DNA of 64,000 nucleotides, taken from positions 62,001 to 126,000 of the forward strand of contig CALJOK010000010.1 in the NCBI GenBank assembly GCA_937981555.1. The letters run 5' to 3'. Positions 34,116 to 44,825 of this stretch are shown piece after piece. The notes beneath the pieces were generated by a model. The model was not told the origin of the DNA. It saw only the letters and a program-made list of their open reading frames with translations, and searched no databases. The DNA is from an uncultured Saprospiraceae bacterium (GTDB lineage Bacteria; Bacteroidota; Bacteroidia; Chitinophagales; Saprospiraceae). The position numbers and the translations under genes were made by a program. How positions within the stretch are numbered: position 1 is the first letter of the stretch; each line of letters begins with the position of its first letter.

Positions 34116-37112
34116 TTTCCATTTTACAATAAAAAATAACAATACTCCTAAAAGTCCAAAACCTAGTATCCAAAACCAACTTCCACCCTCCGAAGAAATC
34201 ACATCCATATCACCTATCGCCACCATTCCAGCCCAAAAATAAGGATGAGCAGTCAACGGATCCGCACTTTCTAAATATTGAATTTTTGCATTTTTAAGCG
34301 CGACATCTTTTCGATTCCCTTGCGCTAAATTTTCATAAAAACGCTTCATTAATTTGGCAGTCGACTGATCATTTGCCATCCACAAACTCATTACTACACT
34401 TCGACATCCTGCATAAGAAAATGCTCTACCAAGACTGATAACTCCTTCACCTTCAGCGAGTTGTCCAAAACCAGTATTGCACGCACTCATTACAGTAAGC
34501 TCCGCAGGAAGCTTCATATTATAAATTTCGTAAGCATTCAAATAACCATCTTCGAGCATATCTTTTTGATAAGAAAAAAGAAAACCTGATTTCATAGGTT
34601 GTTGGTCATTGGCAAATGCATGAGTCGCTAAATGAATGATTTTACTGTCGCTTGCAAATTGATTAAATGAATATTCGGTAGCGTCATTTCCTGAAAAAAC
34701 ATTCCCTTCAAAGAATTCATTCGCAGTCAAAATTTCAGATTCTGTAAAGTTCAATTCAGACAAATTTGCTCTTGCTGCAAAACTACTAGACATATTACTT
34801 TCTGCTAAAATTTGATTAGAAAAGGAAGGCGCAAAACCAACAAAATCAAATTTGTAATTACGTTGCTCGTTATTATTCTTTTCCAAAAAAGCCAAAGACC
34901 AAGCATATTGAACATCGTAACTTCTAAGCAAATAAGGCAATTGTCGAAAATCTTTTTGTTCTGACTTTTGCGCTAACATCTCGAAGGGAAGATAATTCAA
35001 AACACCATGTGGGACGATAATTAATTGAGTTAAATCATCCAACTCTTTTTCTATTGGTTGAATTAATTGTTGGTATAAAAAATTAAGTTGACTAATGTAT
35101 TTTTCATTTTCCGTCAAAGCATTTTTAGCAGAATTGGCAATTTTATAATCTCTCAAGTATTGAATCGATTCCTCTATCTTGTCAGAATATGGTTGTTGGT
35201 ATCCATGTAACTCTCCATTAGAAATTACAAACGTGTACATATTATTGTCGTCATAAAAATATTCAACCAATGCAGTTTGTTCATTTGATTTTTTATCAAT
35301 AAATTCTTTGGATATCAAACTTGGAACCGCATATTTTAATTCAAAGTAAGCAGGATTAAATTTTTCTAAACTTGCTATTTGGTTTTCATATTTCAACTTC
35401 AAATCAAATAATTTATTTTGCAATGGATCTCTTTCTGATGCATTCGCTTCAAATATTTTTTCCGTTAAATCTTTGATCTCAAAACCTAAATTTTCTAACT
35501 CAATTATTTCACCTTTTGGAATCCCTGCATTTTCCAAAGCAAAATTTTCATTCATATTTTGCCATAAAATACTGGCTTTACTTTTCTCTGAAAAGTTTAA
35601 AGCTTTCAAAAGATACAATTGATCTCCTGTCAATTCATTCAATCGAAATGCTACTCGAACGGCTATTTGAAAAACAGGAGCAACCCGTTTATTCAGATCC
35701 TGCCGAGAAGTTTCTGACTGGTAAGATCTCCTCATTTTCTCAATTAGTTCTATAGCTAATTCTAAAGTCCTCAATGAATTATCAAGATCTATCTTTTGCT
35801 TATTTCCCAAAAAACGTTTTTCTAAAACCTCTCCTTTAACTTCAAGTAAATCTAAAAAATCCATTTCTGCTTGAACTAGATTTAGAGCAGGATTCATCTC
35901 TTCTTTATTTTTATATTCAAAATCAAATGCCACATCCTCCATTCCCTTTCCAATGTGAATAAGTGCAGAATCCAACTCATTTTTTTTAGAAAAAACATTG
36001 GCCATTTGTCGATAAGTTTGCGCAATTAAATTAGTCGCTCGAAAGTCATGATTTTCATATTTCACAATGGCATTTCGATAAAAATTTAATGCCTTGTCAT
36101 ACTGTTTCATATCTTCATAAATATGTCCAATATTAATGTATTCATTGACCACATAAGGATGAGTCAAACTCAATCTTTTTTCCATAATCGCTAATGCCTT
36201 TTTATACATTTCCAAAGCCTCTTGAAGTCGCCCTAGGTAAACATAAAAATTGGCTAACTCAGCATAAGAACCCGCAGCTTCTGGATGATCTTTTCCAACC
36301 GAAATTTCTTGAAGTTTTACGACCTTCTTGATGTATTCAAGTCCTTTCTCAAAGTCACCTTTCCCAGCATAAGCTTTACTAAGGTTAGAGTAGTATTTGG
36401 GAACACTTGGATGAGTCTCTTTATAATGTAATAATTTGATTTCCAAGGCTTTATGAGCAAATTCTATTGATTTATCATAGTTACCCATTTTACGATAAAG
36501 GTGTCCTAAATTATTATAAATACGATTGAATTCCTGGCTCTTTGGCTTAGCTGATTTTTTAAAAATAGCAAAGGCTTTTTGGTGATAATTTTCAGCATCT
36601 CGATAGTTTGCCATTTTGGTTTGACCATTCCCAATATTCATGTAAATATTACCAACTATAATACTTTCTTCCCCAAACTCATTTTTAAAAATTTCAATGC
36701 ATTTTTCAAAATTAATTTTGGCATTTCCTAGGTCATACATTTGATTATAGGTGTTGCCTAATTCCATATAAAAACCACCAACATCTTCGTGGGTTTCACC
36801 ATAAACTTTTATCGCGATCGGCAAGCTTTTTTTTAGTGTTTCTAAGGATGCTTTATGGTACCTCAATCTCCTTTCAGTTTTTCCCAAACGAAAATAAGTT
36901 TTGACTACATCCTTGTGTTCTTCTCCATTAATTTCGATTCTAATTTGAAGCGCTTTTTCAAAATCTATTTTTGCTTTTTTATAATCTCCATCAGAGTATA
37001 AATCCTTTGCTCCATAGTAAAGACTATCTGCAATCTGCTCTTGAGTTTGAGCCAATGAGAAATTTTGAAAAAAAAATAACATTATACTTACGGAGTAAAT
37101 TATTCTTTTCAT
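34110..37112 (-). CDS. TPR-CHAT caspase-like protease with C-terminal membrane anchor
   Basis: The 1000-residue protein has a signal peptide (ending FSLAQ) and about ten tetratricopeptide repeats (about 25-400), for example GDYKKAKIDFEKALQI and GRLQEALEMYKKALAI. A helical linker leads to a CHAT domain (about 660-965). The catalytic dyad is visible as IIHLATHAF (His831) and TVMSACNTG (Cys878). A single membrane span follows (about 979-997, WFWILGFGLLGVLLFFIV). CHAT proteins are caspase/separase-like cysteine peptidases. With a signal peptide and C-terminal anchor, both TPRs and protease should face the periplasm. The target is unknown; the 971-residue secreted protein upstream on the same strand is a candidate partner. 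Confidence 0.85.
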   Translation of the reverse strand: MKRIIYSVSIMLFFFQNFSLAQTQEQIADSLYYGAKDLYSDGDYKKAKIDFEKALQIRIEINGEEHKDVVKTYFRLGKTERRLRYHKASLETLKKSLPIAIKVYGETHEDVGGFYMELGNTYNQMYDLGNAKINFEKCIEIFKNEFGEESIIVGNIYMNIGNGQTKMANYRDAENYHQKAFAIFKKSAKPKSQEFNRIYNNLGHLYRKMGNYDKSIEFAHKALEIKLLHYKETHPSVPKYYSNLSKAYAGKGDFEKGLEYIKKVVKLQEISVGKDHPEAAGSYAELANFYVYLGRLQEALEMYKKALAIMEKRLSLTHPYVVNEYINIGHIYEDMKQYDKALNFYRNAIVKYENHDFRATNLIAQTYRQMANVFSKKNELDSALIHIGKGMEDVAFDFEYKNKEEMNPALNLVQAEMDFLDLLEVKGEVLEKRFLGNKQKIDLDNSLRTLELAIELIEKMRRSYQSETSRQDLNKRVAPVFQIAVRVAFRLNELTGDQLYLLKALNFSEKSKASILWQNMNENFALENAGIPKGEIIELENLGFEIKDLTEKIFEANASERDPLQNKLFDLKLKYENQIASLEKFNPAYFELKYAVPSLISKEFIDKKSNEQTALVEYFYDDNNMYTFVISNGELHGYQQPYSDKIEESIQYLRDYKIANSAKNALTENEKYISQLNFLYQQLIQPIEKELDDLTQLIIVPHGVLNYLPFEMLAQKSEQKDFRQLPYLLRSYDVQYAWSLAFLEKNNNEQRNYKFDFVGFAPSFSNQILAESNMSSSFAARANLSELNFTESEILTANEFFEGNVFSGNDATEYSFNQFASDSKIIHLATHAFANDQQPMKSGFLFSYQKDMLEDGYLNAYEIYNMKLPAELTVMSACNTGFGQLAEGEGVISLGRAFSYAGCRSVVMSLWMANDQSTAKLMKRFYENLAQGNRKDVALKNAKIQYLESADPLTAHPYFWAGMVAIGDMDVISSEGGSWFWILGFGLLGVLLFFIVKWKI

Positions 37113-37185
37113 CGGAAAAAATTTGAGGTTTCTTTTTTCTAAAATTACGTAAAAAATTGAACTAATAATTTACCGGAGTTAGAAA

Positions 37186-37261
37186 AGAGATTTCGCAGAA
37201 TTGCGCTGAGAGATTCATTTTTGATTAAAACCAAAACTCTGCACAATTCTGCGAAAACTCT
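37186..37261. repeat. Inverted repeat between the 971-residue-protein gene and the CHAT gene
   Basis: AGAGATTTCGCAGAATTG (37186-37203) and 37244-37261 are reverse complements at 17 of 18 positions, 40 bases apart. It lies 23 bases past the stop at 37285, with T6 on one flank. It may act as a terminator for the upstream minus-strand gene. The phrase TTCTGCG and its neighbours recall short intergenic repeats of Bacteroidota; a similar TCTCTGCG phrase lies near 50596. Confidence 0.45.
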
Positions 37262-37284
37262 TTTTTACTTCAACGGTAGAAAAT

Positions 37285-40176
37285 CTACTTCTTTAACTTC
37301 ATCAATTCTTTCGACAAATTCGCAATCGATGCAGCAGAATTATTAAAATCAAAATCCACTTTTAAATGATGTCTTTTACCTAACCATTTCACTTGAAGTT
37401 TCAGTTTTACCGCTCCCCCACTTAACACACCTAACTTGCCTTCGAATGTTGCTTTTTCTACATTCACCAAAGCATCAGGTCCTTTTTTCAAAATCCATGC
37501 AGCAGCACCTCCTCCAATTCCTAATCCTTTTTCGGTTGTCTTAATAAAAACTTTAGCTGTTTTTACCGCACCTAATGAAACACCTCTTTTACTTTTTAGG
37601 TACATCACTTGAGCATCTTTGTTAGGATCACTATTTACCCATTTCAATCCGTCCAATATTTTTTGAGCAGCTTTTAAAGAACCTAATGCTGCAAGTCTAG
37701 TAGTTCCCTTTGTTGCAATTTGAGTATTGTACCAAGCCTTCTTGTACAAAGGTGCTTTCTCCTTTTCTTTCTTCAGCTTCTTAATGTCCTTCTTTATCTT
37801 GTTGACATTTTTTTCCCACTTAGAAACTTCTCGCTTGGCAGCATCGTATGCTTTTCGTTTTTTACTTTGCTTCTTTTTGATTTCTTTTTTCTTGACATTG
37901 ATTTTTTTATCCCAATCTGCGACTGCTTTTTCTGCTTTCGTTAAACCCTTGTAGGCGTCTTGTAATTTTGAAACACCTCCTTTGGTAGAATTTTGAACAA
38001 AACCTGAAACATCTTTTTGCACAAAATCAAAAAAGTTATTATCCATTTTTACTTTCAAATACATCGCTTCTGCTTTCTTGATATCTCCTCCTTTGGCTGT
38101 AATTTCTCCTTGAAAAAGATTAAATATTTTTCCACCAACCATAAATTCAAAACCATCTTCCTTCATGTGAATATCTGTCTCTCCTTTTAATCCTAAAAGA
38201 CTCACCGCACCATTGACAGCAAATTTCTTCTCTTTCTTTTTCCGTAATTCAAGGATAAAACCTGGTCGAGAATTATTACCCGCTCCTTCCAATTTGAAGA
38301 TACCTAAATCCATCGGGTCAACAAATGCTTTTGCCATTATTCCATCGCTATAACTAATGTCAAATCCTCCTTCTGCTTCGAATCCTGAAACATGAATTTC
38401 TCCTCCTGCTCGAAATCCTGCGTCATAATTTTTTTCCAAAACCTGAATCGAAGTTGGAACAACTTCCAAATGAACATCTTTGAAATAAGTATTTCGCAAC
38501 GCTTTTTTCATGTCCTTTGGAATTTTATTTTTGATTTTGCTACTCATCAACATTTCCACAAAATCATACAAGACTAATTTATTAAAACCTGCAGACAACA
38601 TTGACTTGGCAGGATTACGTGTATCAAATGCAACGGTAGCATCTCCCTTGAATTTCCCAATCTTAATCTCCCCCGTAAGAGCAATGTTAGGAAGTATCGC
38701 TGGAGCAGTTGTAAAACTTGCGCCCATCTGAATTCCGACGTCGCTGACTTTTAATCCTTTGGCTCCGAGCGGGTCGTGCCAGTCGCCTTGCATCATCGCC
38801 AAGAAATTTAAAGTCTGGTCATTCAATACAATTTCTACTCCTCCTTTGAATTTTAATAAATCTTTATCCAACTGAGTATCCATCGTTCCTAACAATGAAA
38901 GTGCAAAATTCTTTGGCGATGGTTTTAGCCTAAAAATTACGCCAGTCAACTTTGTCGTTTCTCCTAAAGTAATATCAGTTTCCAAATTTGCATCTAAATT
39001 GACGTGGTCTAACTTGCTCGTCAAAGGCGAACTCACGATTAGGTTTTTTACGCCAATCAAATGATCCACTTTTAATTTTGTCAAATCTAACTTTGCGACC
39101 ATGCTGCAACCTTTTTTTATCGCAGTTGACATTTGCGCCATACTTGGAATATTCGAAGTTTCTTTTTTTGATTTTTCTTCAGAAGAAATCACGATTTTTT
39201 GTCCACTCAAATCTATTGCATCTAGTGCTTTTAAACCGTTGTGAATATTGGAAACTTTAAAATTCTTCGGCGGAGTGATCGTCACCAAGTAGGAATTTTT
39301 CTTTTTTCCTTTTTCTTGCTGCATCCATAAGTCTACATTTCCAAAACTTGAATTGGTAGCCAAAGTGATCCATTTTTGATATGGAGCAACGGTGAAGGTT
39401 CCTTCGGTCAATTTCAATTTGATAATATTACTTGGAATATCGAATCCTTGGATGCTTTGTTTGCCGACTAAAGATTCCAAACTTCCGCTCAATTCTAAAT
39501 CTCCAGTTGTTCCAATCAATTGTAATTCTTCTTTTTTGTTGGTCAACTTTGCGCTTAAATTGACGTTCTTCCCTCCTACTTTAGTCATCCCTGTAAGCGT
39601 GCTATATAACTTGCGTTTATTTTTATCCGAAGGATAATCCACTTGAAAATTAACTTTGATTTGTTCCAATGCAATATTTGCCGAAGACAATAATTCCCAG
39701 TTTTTCAAAGCATTAAATTGCACATTAAATTGCTTGATCTTTTTCTCTGTCTCGTCTCCGCCAGCCTTTTTTTCTTTGGAAAAAGTAAAACTGAATTTCT
39801 CCAAATAAACGTCATTTTCAATTGCACTAGGAATCAATTTTTGGATTTTTTCGCCAGCCAATTTTATTAGTTGACTATTTGTGATGGAGACTTTTGAGTT
39901 ACTCGGCATCGTCGCTTCGAAAAATCCAATCGAGTTGTCACTATCGTAACTTACGGTAAATCCGACACCTGGTTTTTTGAAAAAAGTACCGACACCTGTG
40001 AGTTTTTTCTCAGCAGAAACGACGTTTAATTTTTCGATAAAAAATGACTCACTACCAAGCGTTGAATTAAGTTGTGTTCGAAGTGTCTCTTCCCAGTTAG
40101 AATCTACATGCATCGCAAAAGTAGTTTGTAAGAAAAGGAAGCAAATGACTGTGGTGATTAATTTGATTGCTTTCAT
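37285..40176 (-). CDS. Large secreted protein of unknown function with Lys-rich coiled coil
   Basis: I place the start at the ATG giving MKAIKLITTVICFLFLQTTFA, a standard signal peptide; an ATG 24 bases upstream adds only eight residues. The mature protein (about 940 residues) is built of many short amphipathic beta strands up to about residue 735, with recurring phrases such as LKVSDVGIQMG, FEAEGGFDISYSDGIMAKAF and LLGLKGETDIHMKEDGFEF. A Lys-rich coiled coil follows (about 735-810, KKEIKKKQSKKRKAYDAAK). A beta-rich C-terminus ends it. No lipobox, sorting tag or enzyme motif is seen. The strand pattern would suit a lipid-transfer groove or AsmA-like fold, which is only a guess. It is upstream of the CHAT gene. 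Confidence 0.6.
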   Translation of the reverse strand: MKAIKLITTVICFLFLQTTFAMHVDSNWEETLRTQLNSTLGSESFFIEKLNVVSAEKKLTGVGTFFKKPGVGFTVSYDSDNSIGFFEATMPSNSKVSITNSQLIKLAGEKIQKLIPSAIENDVYLEKFSFTFSKEKKAGGDETEKKIKQFNVQFNALKNWELLSSANIALEQIKVNFQVDYPSDKNKRKLYSTLTGMTKVGGKNVNLSAKLTNKKEELQLIGTTGDLELSGSLESLVGKQSIQGFDIPSNIIKLKLTEGTFTVAPYQKWITLATNSSFGNVDLWMQQEKGKKKNSYLVTITPPKNFKVSNIHNGLKALDAIDLSGQKIVISSEEKSKKETSNIPSMAQMSTAIKKGCSMVAKLDLTKLKVDHLIGVKNLIVSSPLTSKLDHVNLDANLETDITLGETTKLTGVIFRLKPSPKNFALSLLGTMDTQLDKDLLKFKGGVEIVLNDQTLNFLAMMQGDWHDPLGAKGLKVSDVGIQMGASFTTAPAILPNIALTGEIKIGKFKGDATVAFDTRNPAKSMLSAGFNKLVLYDFVEMLMSSKIKNKIPKDMKKALRNTYFKDVHLEVVPTSIQVLEKNYDAGFRAGGEIHVSGFEAEGGFDISYSDGIMAKAFVDPMDLGIFKLEGAGNNSRPGFILELRKKKEKKFAVNGAVSLLGLKGETDIHMKEDGFEFMVGGKIFNLFQGEITAKGGDIKKAEAMYLKVKMDNNFFDFVQKDVSGFVQNSTKGGVSKLQDAYKGLTKAEKAVADWDKKINVKKKEIKKKQSKKRKAYDAAKREVSKWEKNVNKIKKDIKKLKKEKEKAPLYKKAWYNTQIATKGTTRLAALGSLKAAQKILDGLKWVNSDPNKDAQVMYLKSKRGVSLGAVKTAKVFIKTTEKGLGIGGGAAAWILKKGPDALVNVEKATFEGKLGVLSGGAVKLKLQVKWLGKRHHLKVDFDFNNSAASIANLSKELMKLKK

Positions 40177-40327
40177 GATATGGATTTTTTTTGTTATCAA
40201 TTGGATGTTCTGACTCCATATAGCATGAGAAAAGGAAAGGTTACCTTCTAAAATGAAAAAAAGGATAATTATCTAAATTGTTTTCATAATTTCACATTTC
40301 TATAACTTAGCAACAACAAAAAAGAAT

Positions 40328-43300
40328 ATGAAACCAATTTACACCCTCCTCTTTATTTTATTTTTCTCTATTAATTCTATTGCACAATTTGGCTACCCAA
40401 TATGCATTACTCCGCATGATGATGATTTTGAATCACCCACTAATTCTACTTTATCCGATTTAGATAATGATGGAGATTTAGATTTAATTATCTCAGGATA
40501 TATTTTTCCATTTCAAAACAAACTGCATTGGATGGAAAACCTAGATGGAAAAGGGAATTATGGGTTACCCAAATTCCTTTTAGATTCAGGGTATGGTAAT
40601 CATGTTTTTCAGCCTTTCGATATTGATGCAGATGGTGACCAAGATATTATAGTAGGATTTCAAAATGAAATCATTGTCTTTGAGAATTCTCTAACTTCCA
40701 CCGCTGACTTTTCTACTTCTTATCAACTCGCAAGTTTAGATAATAATGTCATCAACATTGAACTGGTGGATATAAATAATGACACTAGAACCGATATCAT
40801 TTGCCAAGTTTCTGGTAACAAAATCGGCTGGTTAAGAGCGTTTGGTACACCAGGGAATTTTTTCAGTTATAATGATCTAACAACTATGGGTTCATGGGAT
40901 TTCTCAATTGATGATATGGACAATGATGGAGACCTTGATATTGTTACGGCTAATTATGATAATACAATAAGAGAATTAGTTTGGTTTAAAAATTTAAATG
41001 GATTCGGATCATTCGGTGATCCCATCATTATTGATGCTGATGTAAATAGTCTAAAGAATATCATGACTATCGATTTAGGAAATGACAATGAGATGGACAT
41101 CATTACAACTGATGCCTCAATATTTCAAGTAGATTCATTTGCTAATTACTTTTATATCAATGAGGTAGGAAGTGATAATTTTGGAACAAAAAATTTGATT
41201 TCAAAAAATACAGATATCTCTTCTCCCTTTAACCTTGATTATGATGGAGATGATGATCAGGATTTTTTCATTACGGAAAATGATGAAATTTTCCATTTTG
41301 AGTTTAATCCAATTTCTCAAGAAGTTGAGAAAAAAGAGAAATTTATTTCCATGAATGGTGAGTTAATGGATCTTGAACAAGTTGATATAGATGGTAATGA
41401 TTCTTTAGATTTATTTTTAATTCCAGAAGGACCAAGTGCCTTTTTATTTCTTAAAAACGATAATGGACTATACGAGGATCCAATAGATTTCACAAGACAA
41501 ATAGAACCTACTAGATATCATCATAATGAAACTGATATTGATGGCGACGGTATTCCCGAATTAATAACTAGTTCTGCCATTGGTGTGGCTTGGAGAGCTT
41601 ATGATAATTCAGTTTTAAAATTTGAAGCAAGTCATTTAATCCCTGTTGGTAATAGCATTCAAGGAGATCCTCGATTCATCGACTATGGGGATTTGGATGG
41701 AGATGGAGATAATGACATGATTGCCTATTTTTACAAAGATACGATTAACAACACCGTTGTTTGGTTTGAAAACATAGACAATGAAACCAACTTCCAAATT
41801 AGAGATACCCTATTTATTGGTAACTATGAATATGGTAATTTGAAAATAGCAGACATCGATGGCGATAATGATAATGATGCCTACTTTATTAAAACCTCGG
41901 GAACAGAGAGTGGTATTTATTGGTGTGAAAATATAGATGGACTAGGTAGTTTTTCAACTGCTAATAAGATCAATGTAAATGAAGATACCCCAAATACTTC
42001 AATTTTAGTTGATGTAGATGCCGACGGTGACCAAGATGTATTATTTGCTAATTATTTACCAAAAAAAATGGGTTGGTTTGAAAATGTAAATGGTATTTTT
42101 TCTTCCGCTCAATATTTTTCAAATCCTAACAACCTAAGCGTTCAATTTAGTTTTGTAGATCTTGACAATGATGGATTAAAAGATATTGTCTATAGAGCTT
42201 CAAGTGTTTATTGGAGAAAAAATTTAGGTGGGGCTGGTAATTTTGGGCCTGAAGTTTTATTTCAAGAAACATCACAAGGAGGAATACAAGAATTCGCTTT
42301 CGCTGACATTGATAATGATTTCGATAATGACTTTTTTATTCTCACAAAAAATGAAGTGAGTTTATTGTTCTTTGAAAACCTAGGAGGGCAAAATGGATTT
42401 GCTACAGTCAAACCTATACTGAACATTCCTGAAGGTACTACAAGAATTTATTTTGTCAATTATGATGGAGATAAGGATTTGGATTTGCTTGCCACTTCCT
42501 ATTGGGATGGCAAGACGTCTTACTTGGAAAATTTTATTGACAAGCCAACCATCTCAGGAAAAGTGTTTTTCGATAGTAATGAAAATGGAATTTTTGATTT
42601 AACGGAGCTACCAGTAAACTTGCAAACTATCAATATTGAACCTGATGGATTAGCTTCTCTTTCTTCGGATTCTGGAGAGTTTGAATTCTTTGTAGACAAT
42701 GGAGTATACGAAGTAAGTTGTGAACCTTTTGATAATTTTACCTTGACCACTCCACAGTTAGTTGAAGTTGAAGTAACCGATACAACTAATGCAACAATAA
42801 ATTTTGGAATAAAAACTTTGATAGCAGAAGTAGATGCAAATATTCATTTGACCTCTGCACCAACTCGCTGTGGATTCACCGTTCCTTTCTGGTTGGAAGT
42901 TCAAAACTCAGGAAGTGTATTAAGTGATGTTGAACTTATTTTAGAGTTGGATGCTTTAGTTTCATTTGATAGTGCTTCGGTTACTCCTGACTCAATTGTT
43001 GGAAATTTTATTTATTGGAATTTCGAAAATGTAGTACCGAGTTACTCCCGAAATATTCAATTATTTCTCCAAATGCCAACTGTCGATTTTCAAGGTGAAT
43101 TATTAAATTTTAATGTTGTAGCAAACTTGACTGACTCTAGCAATAACCTATCCGCTAGTTTTACTACACAATACCAATCAGAGGTAACTTGCGCCTATGA
43201 CCCAAATGATAAATTGGTAAAACCAGATTTGTTGGGAGACAATAATTATTTAATTTTTGGAGATACCTTGGAATACACTATTCGATTTCAAAACACAGGA

Positions 43301-44572
43301 AACGATACTGCATTTACGGTTAGAATTGAAGATTATTTAGACCCAAATTTAGACTGGAATTCTTTTCAATTAATTGGTTCAAGTCATCCTGTCGAAGCAT
43401 TGTATGATCAAAACACCAGGAAGTTGAAATTCACATTTTCAGATATTTTACTCCCAGATAGTTTATCGAATGAACTAGCAAGTCATGGATATGTTAGTTA
43501 TAAAATTGAACATGCAGAGAACCTTTCAGAATATACTTACATATCAAATCAAGCCAGTATCTTCTTTGATTTTAATCCTCCGATTATTACCAATACGGTA
43601 GAGAATATTCTTATCGAAAACTACCCGCTAGAATTATATATTCAACATCCAAAGTGCAATGGGGATAGTACGGGTTTTATCCAAGTGATTAACAATGAAC
43701 CGTTTTTTCAAAACTATACATGGAGTGATAATAGCATTGGATCAACCAATCTAAATTTGCCTGCGGGTGAATATCAACTAACGATAGAACTGAGTTCAGG
43801 AGAACAAATAGATACCACAATCTCATTAATAGATCCAAGCCCAATTACGATAACTGAATCTCAACTAACTCCAGTAAGTTGTTTTGGTTTTCAAGATGGA
43901 GAAATTTCGCTAGATGTCGACGGAGGCTTACCAAATTATAATTATGATTGGAGTAATGGAACAACGGAATCATCGATTCAAGGTATTGGTGAAGGAACTT
44001 ATTTTGTCACGATTACAGATTTTAATAATTGCGTTTTAATTGATTCATTTGAAATTAATGCTCCATCCGAGATTTCATTAACCTACACTTCTACCCCCGA
44101 ATTAGATAACTCTTCTGATGGTTCGGCTATAGTTACCGTCACCGGAGGAATACCTCCATATTCTTATCTATGGGATTTTGATAATTCAATTAATGAAAAT
44201 ATGATTTCTCAAATGTCATCAGGAACTTATCAGGTGACTATAACTGATAGTCATGATTGTCAAACTTTTACTACTGTTATTATTGATCAGATTACAGATA
44301 CTGATGAGTTATTTAATAAATACAACTTCAGTATTAGTCCAAATCCAAGCGACGGAAAAATCAATATTCTAATCGAACTAAAAAACAATGAAAGTGGAAA
44401 GATTCTAATTCAAAACAGCTTAGGACAAACTATTCAAAAAATAGATTTAAATAAGAACATAGGTCTCCAAAAGAATTTTGAAGTAGACTTACCTATAGGT
44501 GTGTTTACAGTCAGTCTTGTTTTGGAAAATAAATTTGCTCTAACTAAAAAATTAATTATTATAAAACCATAG
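40328..44572 (+). CDS. FG-GAP/VCBS-repeat, SprB-repeat T9SS adhesin-like protein
   Basis: The 1414-residue protein has a signal peptide ending NSIAQ. About nine FG-GAP/VCBS calcium-binding repeats (residues 35-740) carry DxDxDG loops such as DLDNDGDLDLIIS, DIDADGDQDIIVG and DVDADGDQDVLFA. They are followed by an SdrD-B-like module (ISGKVFFDSNENGIFDLTEL, about 738-830) and a DUF7619-like domain (CAYDPNDKLVKPDLLGDN to IFFDFNPPIITNTVEN, about 955-1095). Two SprB-type repeats (CFGFQDGEISLDVDGGLPNY, and a second ending DSHDCQTF) precede a T9SS type A sorting domain (ISPNPSDGKINILIEL). SprB-like modules suggest a filamentous surface adhesin. The gene has its own terminator. Confidence 0.85.
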   Translation: MKPIYTLLFILFFSINSIAQFGYPICITPHDDDFESPTNSTLSDLDNDGDLDLIISGYIFPFQNKLHWMENLDGKGNYGLPKFLLDSGYGNHVFQPFDIDADGDQDIIVGFQNEIIVFENSLTSTADFSTSYQLASLDNNVINIELVDINNDTRTDIICQVSGNKIGWLRAFGTPGNFFSYNDLTTMGSWDFSIDDMDNDGDLDIVTANYDNTIRELVWFKNLNGFGSFGDPIIIDADVNSLKNIMTIDLGNDNEMDIITTDASIFQVDSFANYFYINEVGSDNFGTKNLISKNTDISSPFNLDYDGDDDQDFFITENDEIFHFEFNPISQEVEKKEKFISMNGELMDLEQVDIDGNDSLDLFLIPEGPSAFLFLKNDNGLYEDPIDFTRQIEPTRYHHNETDIDGDGIPELITSSAIGVAWRAYDNSVLKFEASHLIPVGNSIQGDPRFIDYGDLDGDGDNDMIAYFYKDTINNTVVWFENIDNETNFQIRDTLFIGNYEYGNLKIADIDGDNDNDAYFIKTSGTESGIYWCENIDGLGSFSTANKINVNEDTPNTSILVDVDADGDQDVLFANYLPKKMGWFENVNGIFSSAQYFSNPNNLSVQFSFVDLDNDGLKDIVYRASSVYWRKNLGGAGNFGPEVLFQETSQGGIQEFAFADIDNDFDNDFFILTKNEVSLLFFENLGGQNGFATVKPILNIPEGTTRIYFVNYDGDKDLDLLATSYWDGKTSYLENFIDKPTISGKVFFDSNENGIFDLTELPVNLQTINIEPDGLASLSSDSGEFEFFVDNGVYEVSCEPFDNFTLTTPQLVEVEVTDTTNATINFGIKTLIAEVDANIHLTSAPTRCGFTVPFWLEVQNSGSVLSDVELILELDALVSFDSASVTPDSIVGNFIYWNFENVVPSYSRNIQLFLQMPTVDFQGELLNFNVVANLTDSSNNLSASFTTQYQSEVTCAYDPNDKLVKPDLLGDNNYLIFGDTLEYTIRFQNTGNDTAFTVRIEDYLDPNLDWNSFQLIGSSHPVEALYDQNTRKLKFTFSDILLPDSLSNELASHGYVSYKIEHAENLSEYTYISNQASIFFDFNPPIITNTVENILIENYPLELYIQHPKCNGDSTGFIQVINNEPFFQNYTWSDNSIGSTNLNLPAGEYQLTIELSSGEQIDTTISLIDPSPITITESQLTPVSCFGFQDGEISLDVDGGLPNYNYDWSNGTTESSIQGIGEGTYFVTITDFNNCVLIDSFEINAPSEISLTYTSTPELDNSSDGSAIVTVTGGIPPYSYLWDFDNSINENMISQMSSGTYQVTITDSHDCQTFTTVIIDQITDTDELFNKYNFSISPNPSDGKINILIELKNNESGKILIQNSLGQTIQKIDLNKNIGLQKNFEVDLPIGVFTVSLVLENKFALTKKLIIIKP

Positions 44573-44633
44573 GACTAAATTATTACAACTTACTATCATT
44601 AAATCATTCTTCATATTGAAGTTATTTTAAATA

Positions 44634-44662
44634 CCTAACTCATTATCTCTTAACGAGTTAGG
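44634..44662 (+). terminator. Terminator after the FG-GAP protein gene
   Basis: CCTAACTC (44634-44641) pairs with GAGTTAGG (44655-44662) over a 13-base loop and is followed by GCTTTTTATTTT, about 60 bases past the stop. Confidence 0.75.
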
Positions 44663-44825
44663 GCTTTTTATTTTCTTTCCAAAAAAATCTACAAATCAAG
44701 CAGCTCTAATACACTAAACGCATTTGAATCTATAGAAACAATTTTTTAGTAAAAAAAGTAGGGGGCATGACTATAAAAAAGCGTCTATAAAATAAATCCT
44801 CTTTATTTATTTTAAAACAAAACAA

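Noticed and set aside
37720-37954. Two hydrophobic plus-strand frames (Phe/Leu-rich) opposite the Lys-rich coiled coil
   Set aside because: Their hydrophobicity is the direct complement of the AAA/AAG Lys codons on the other strand, so they are not membrane proteins.
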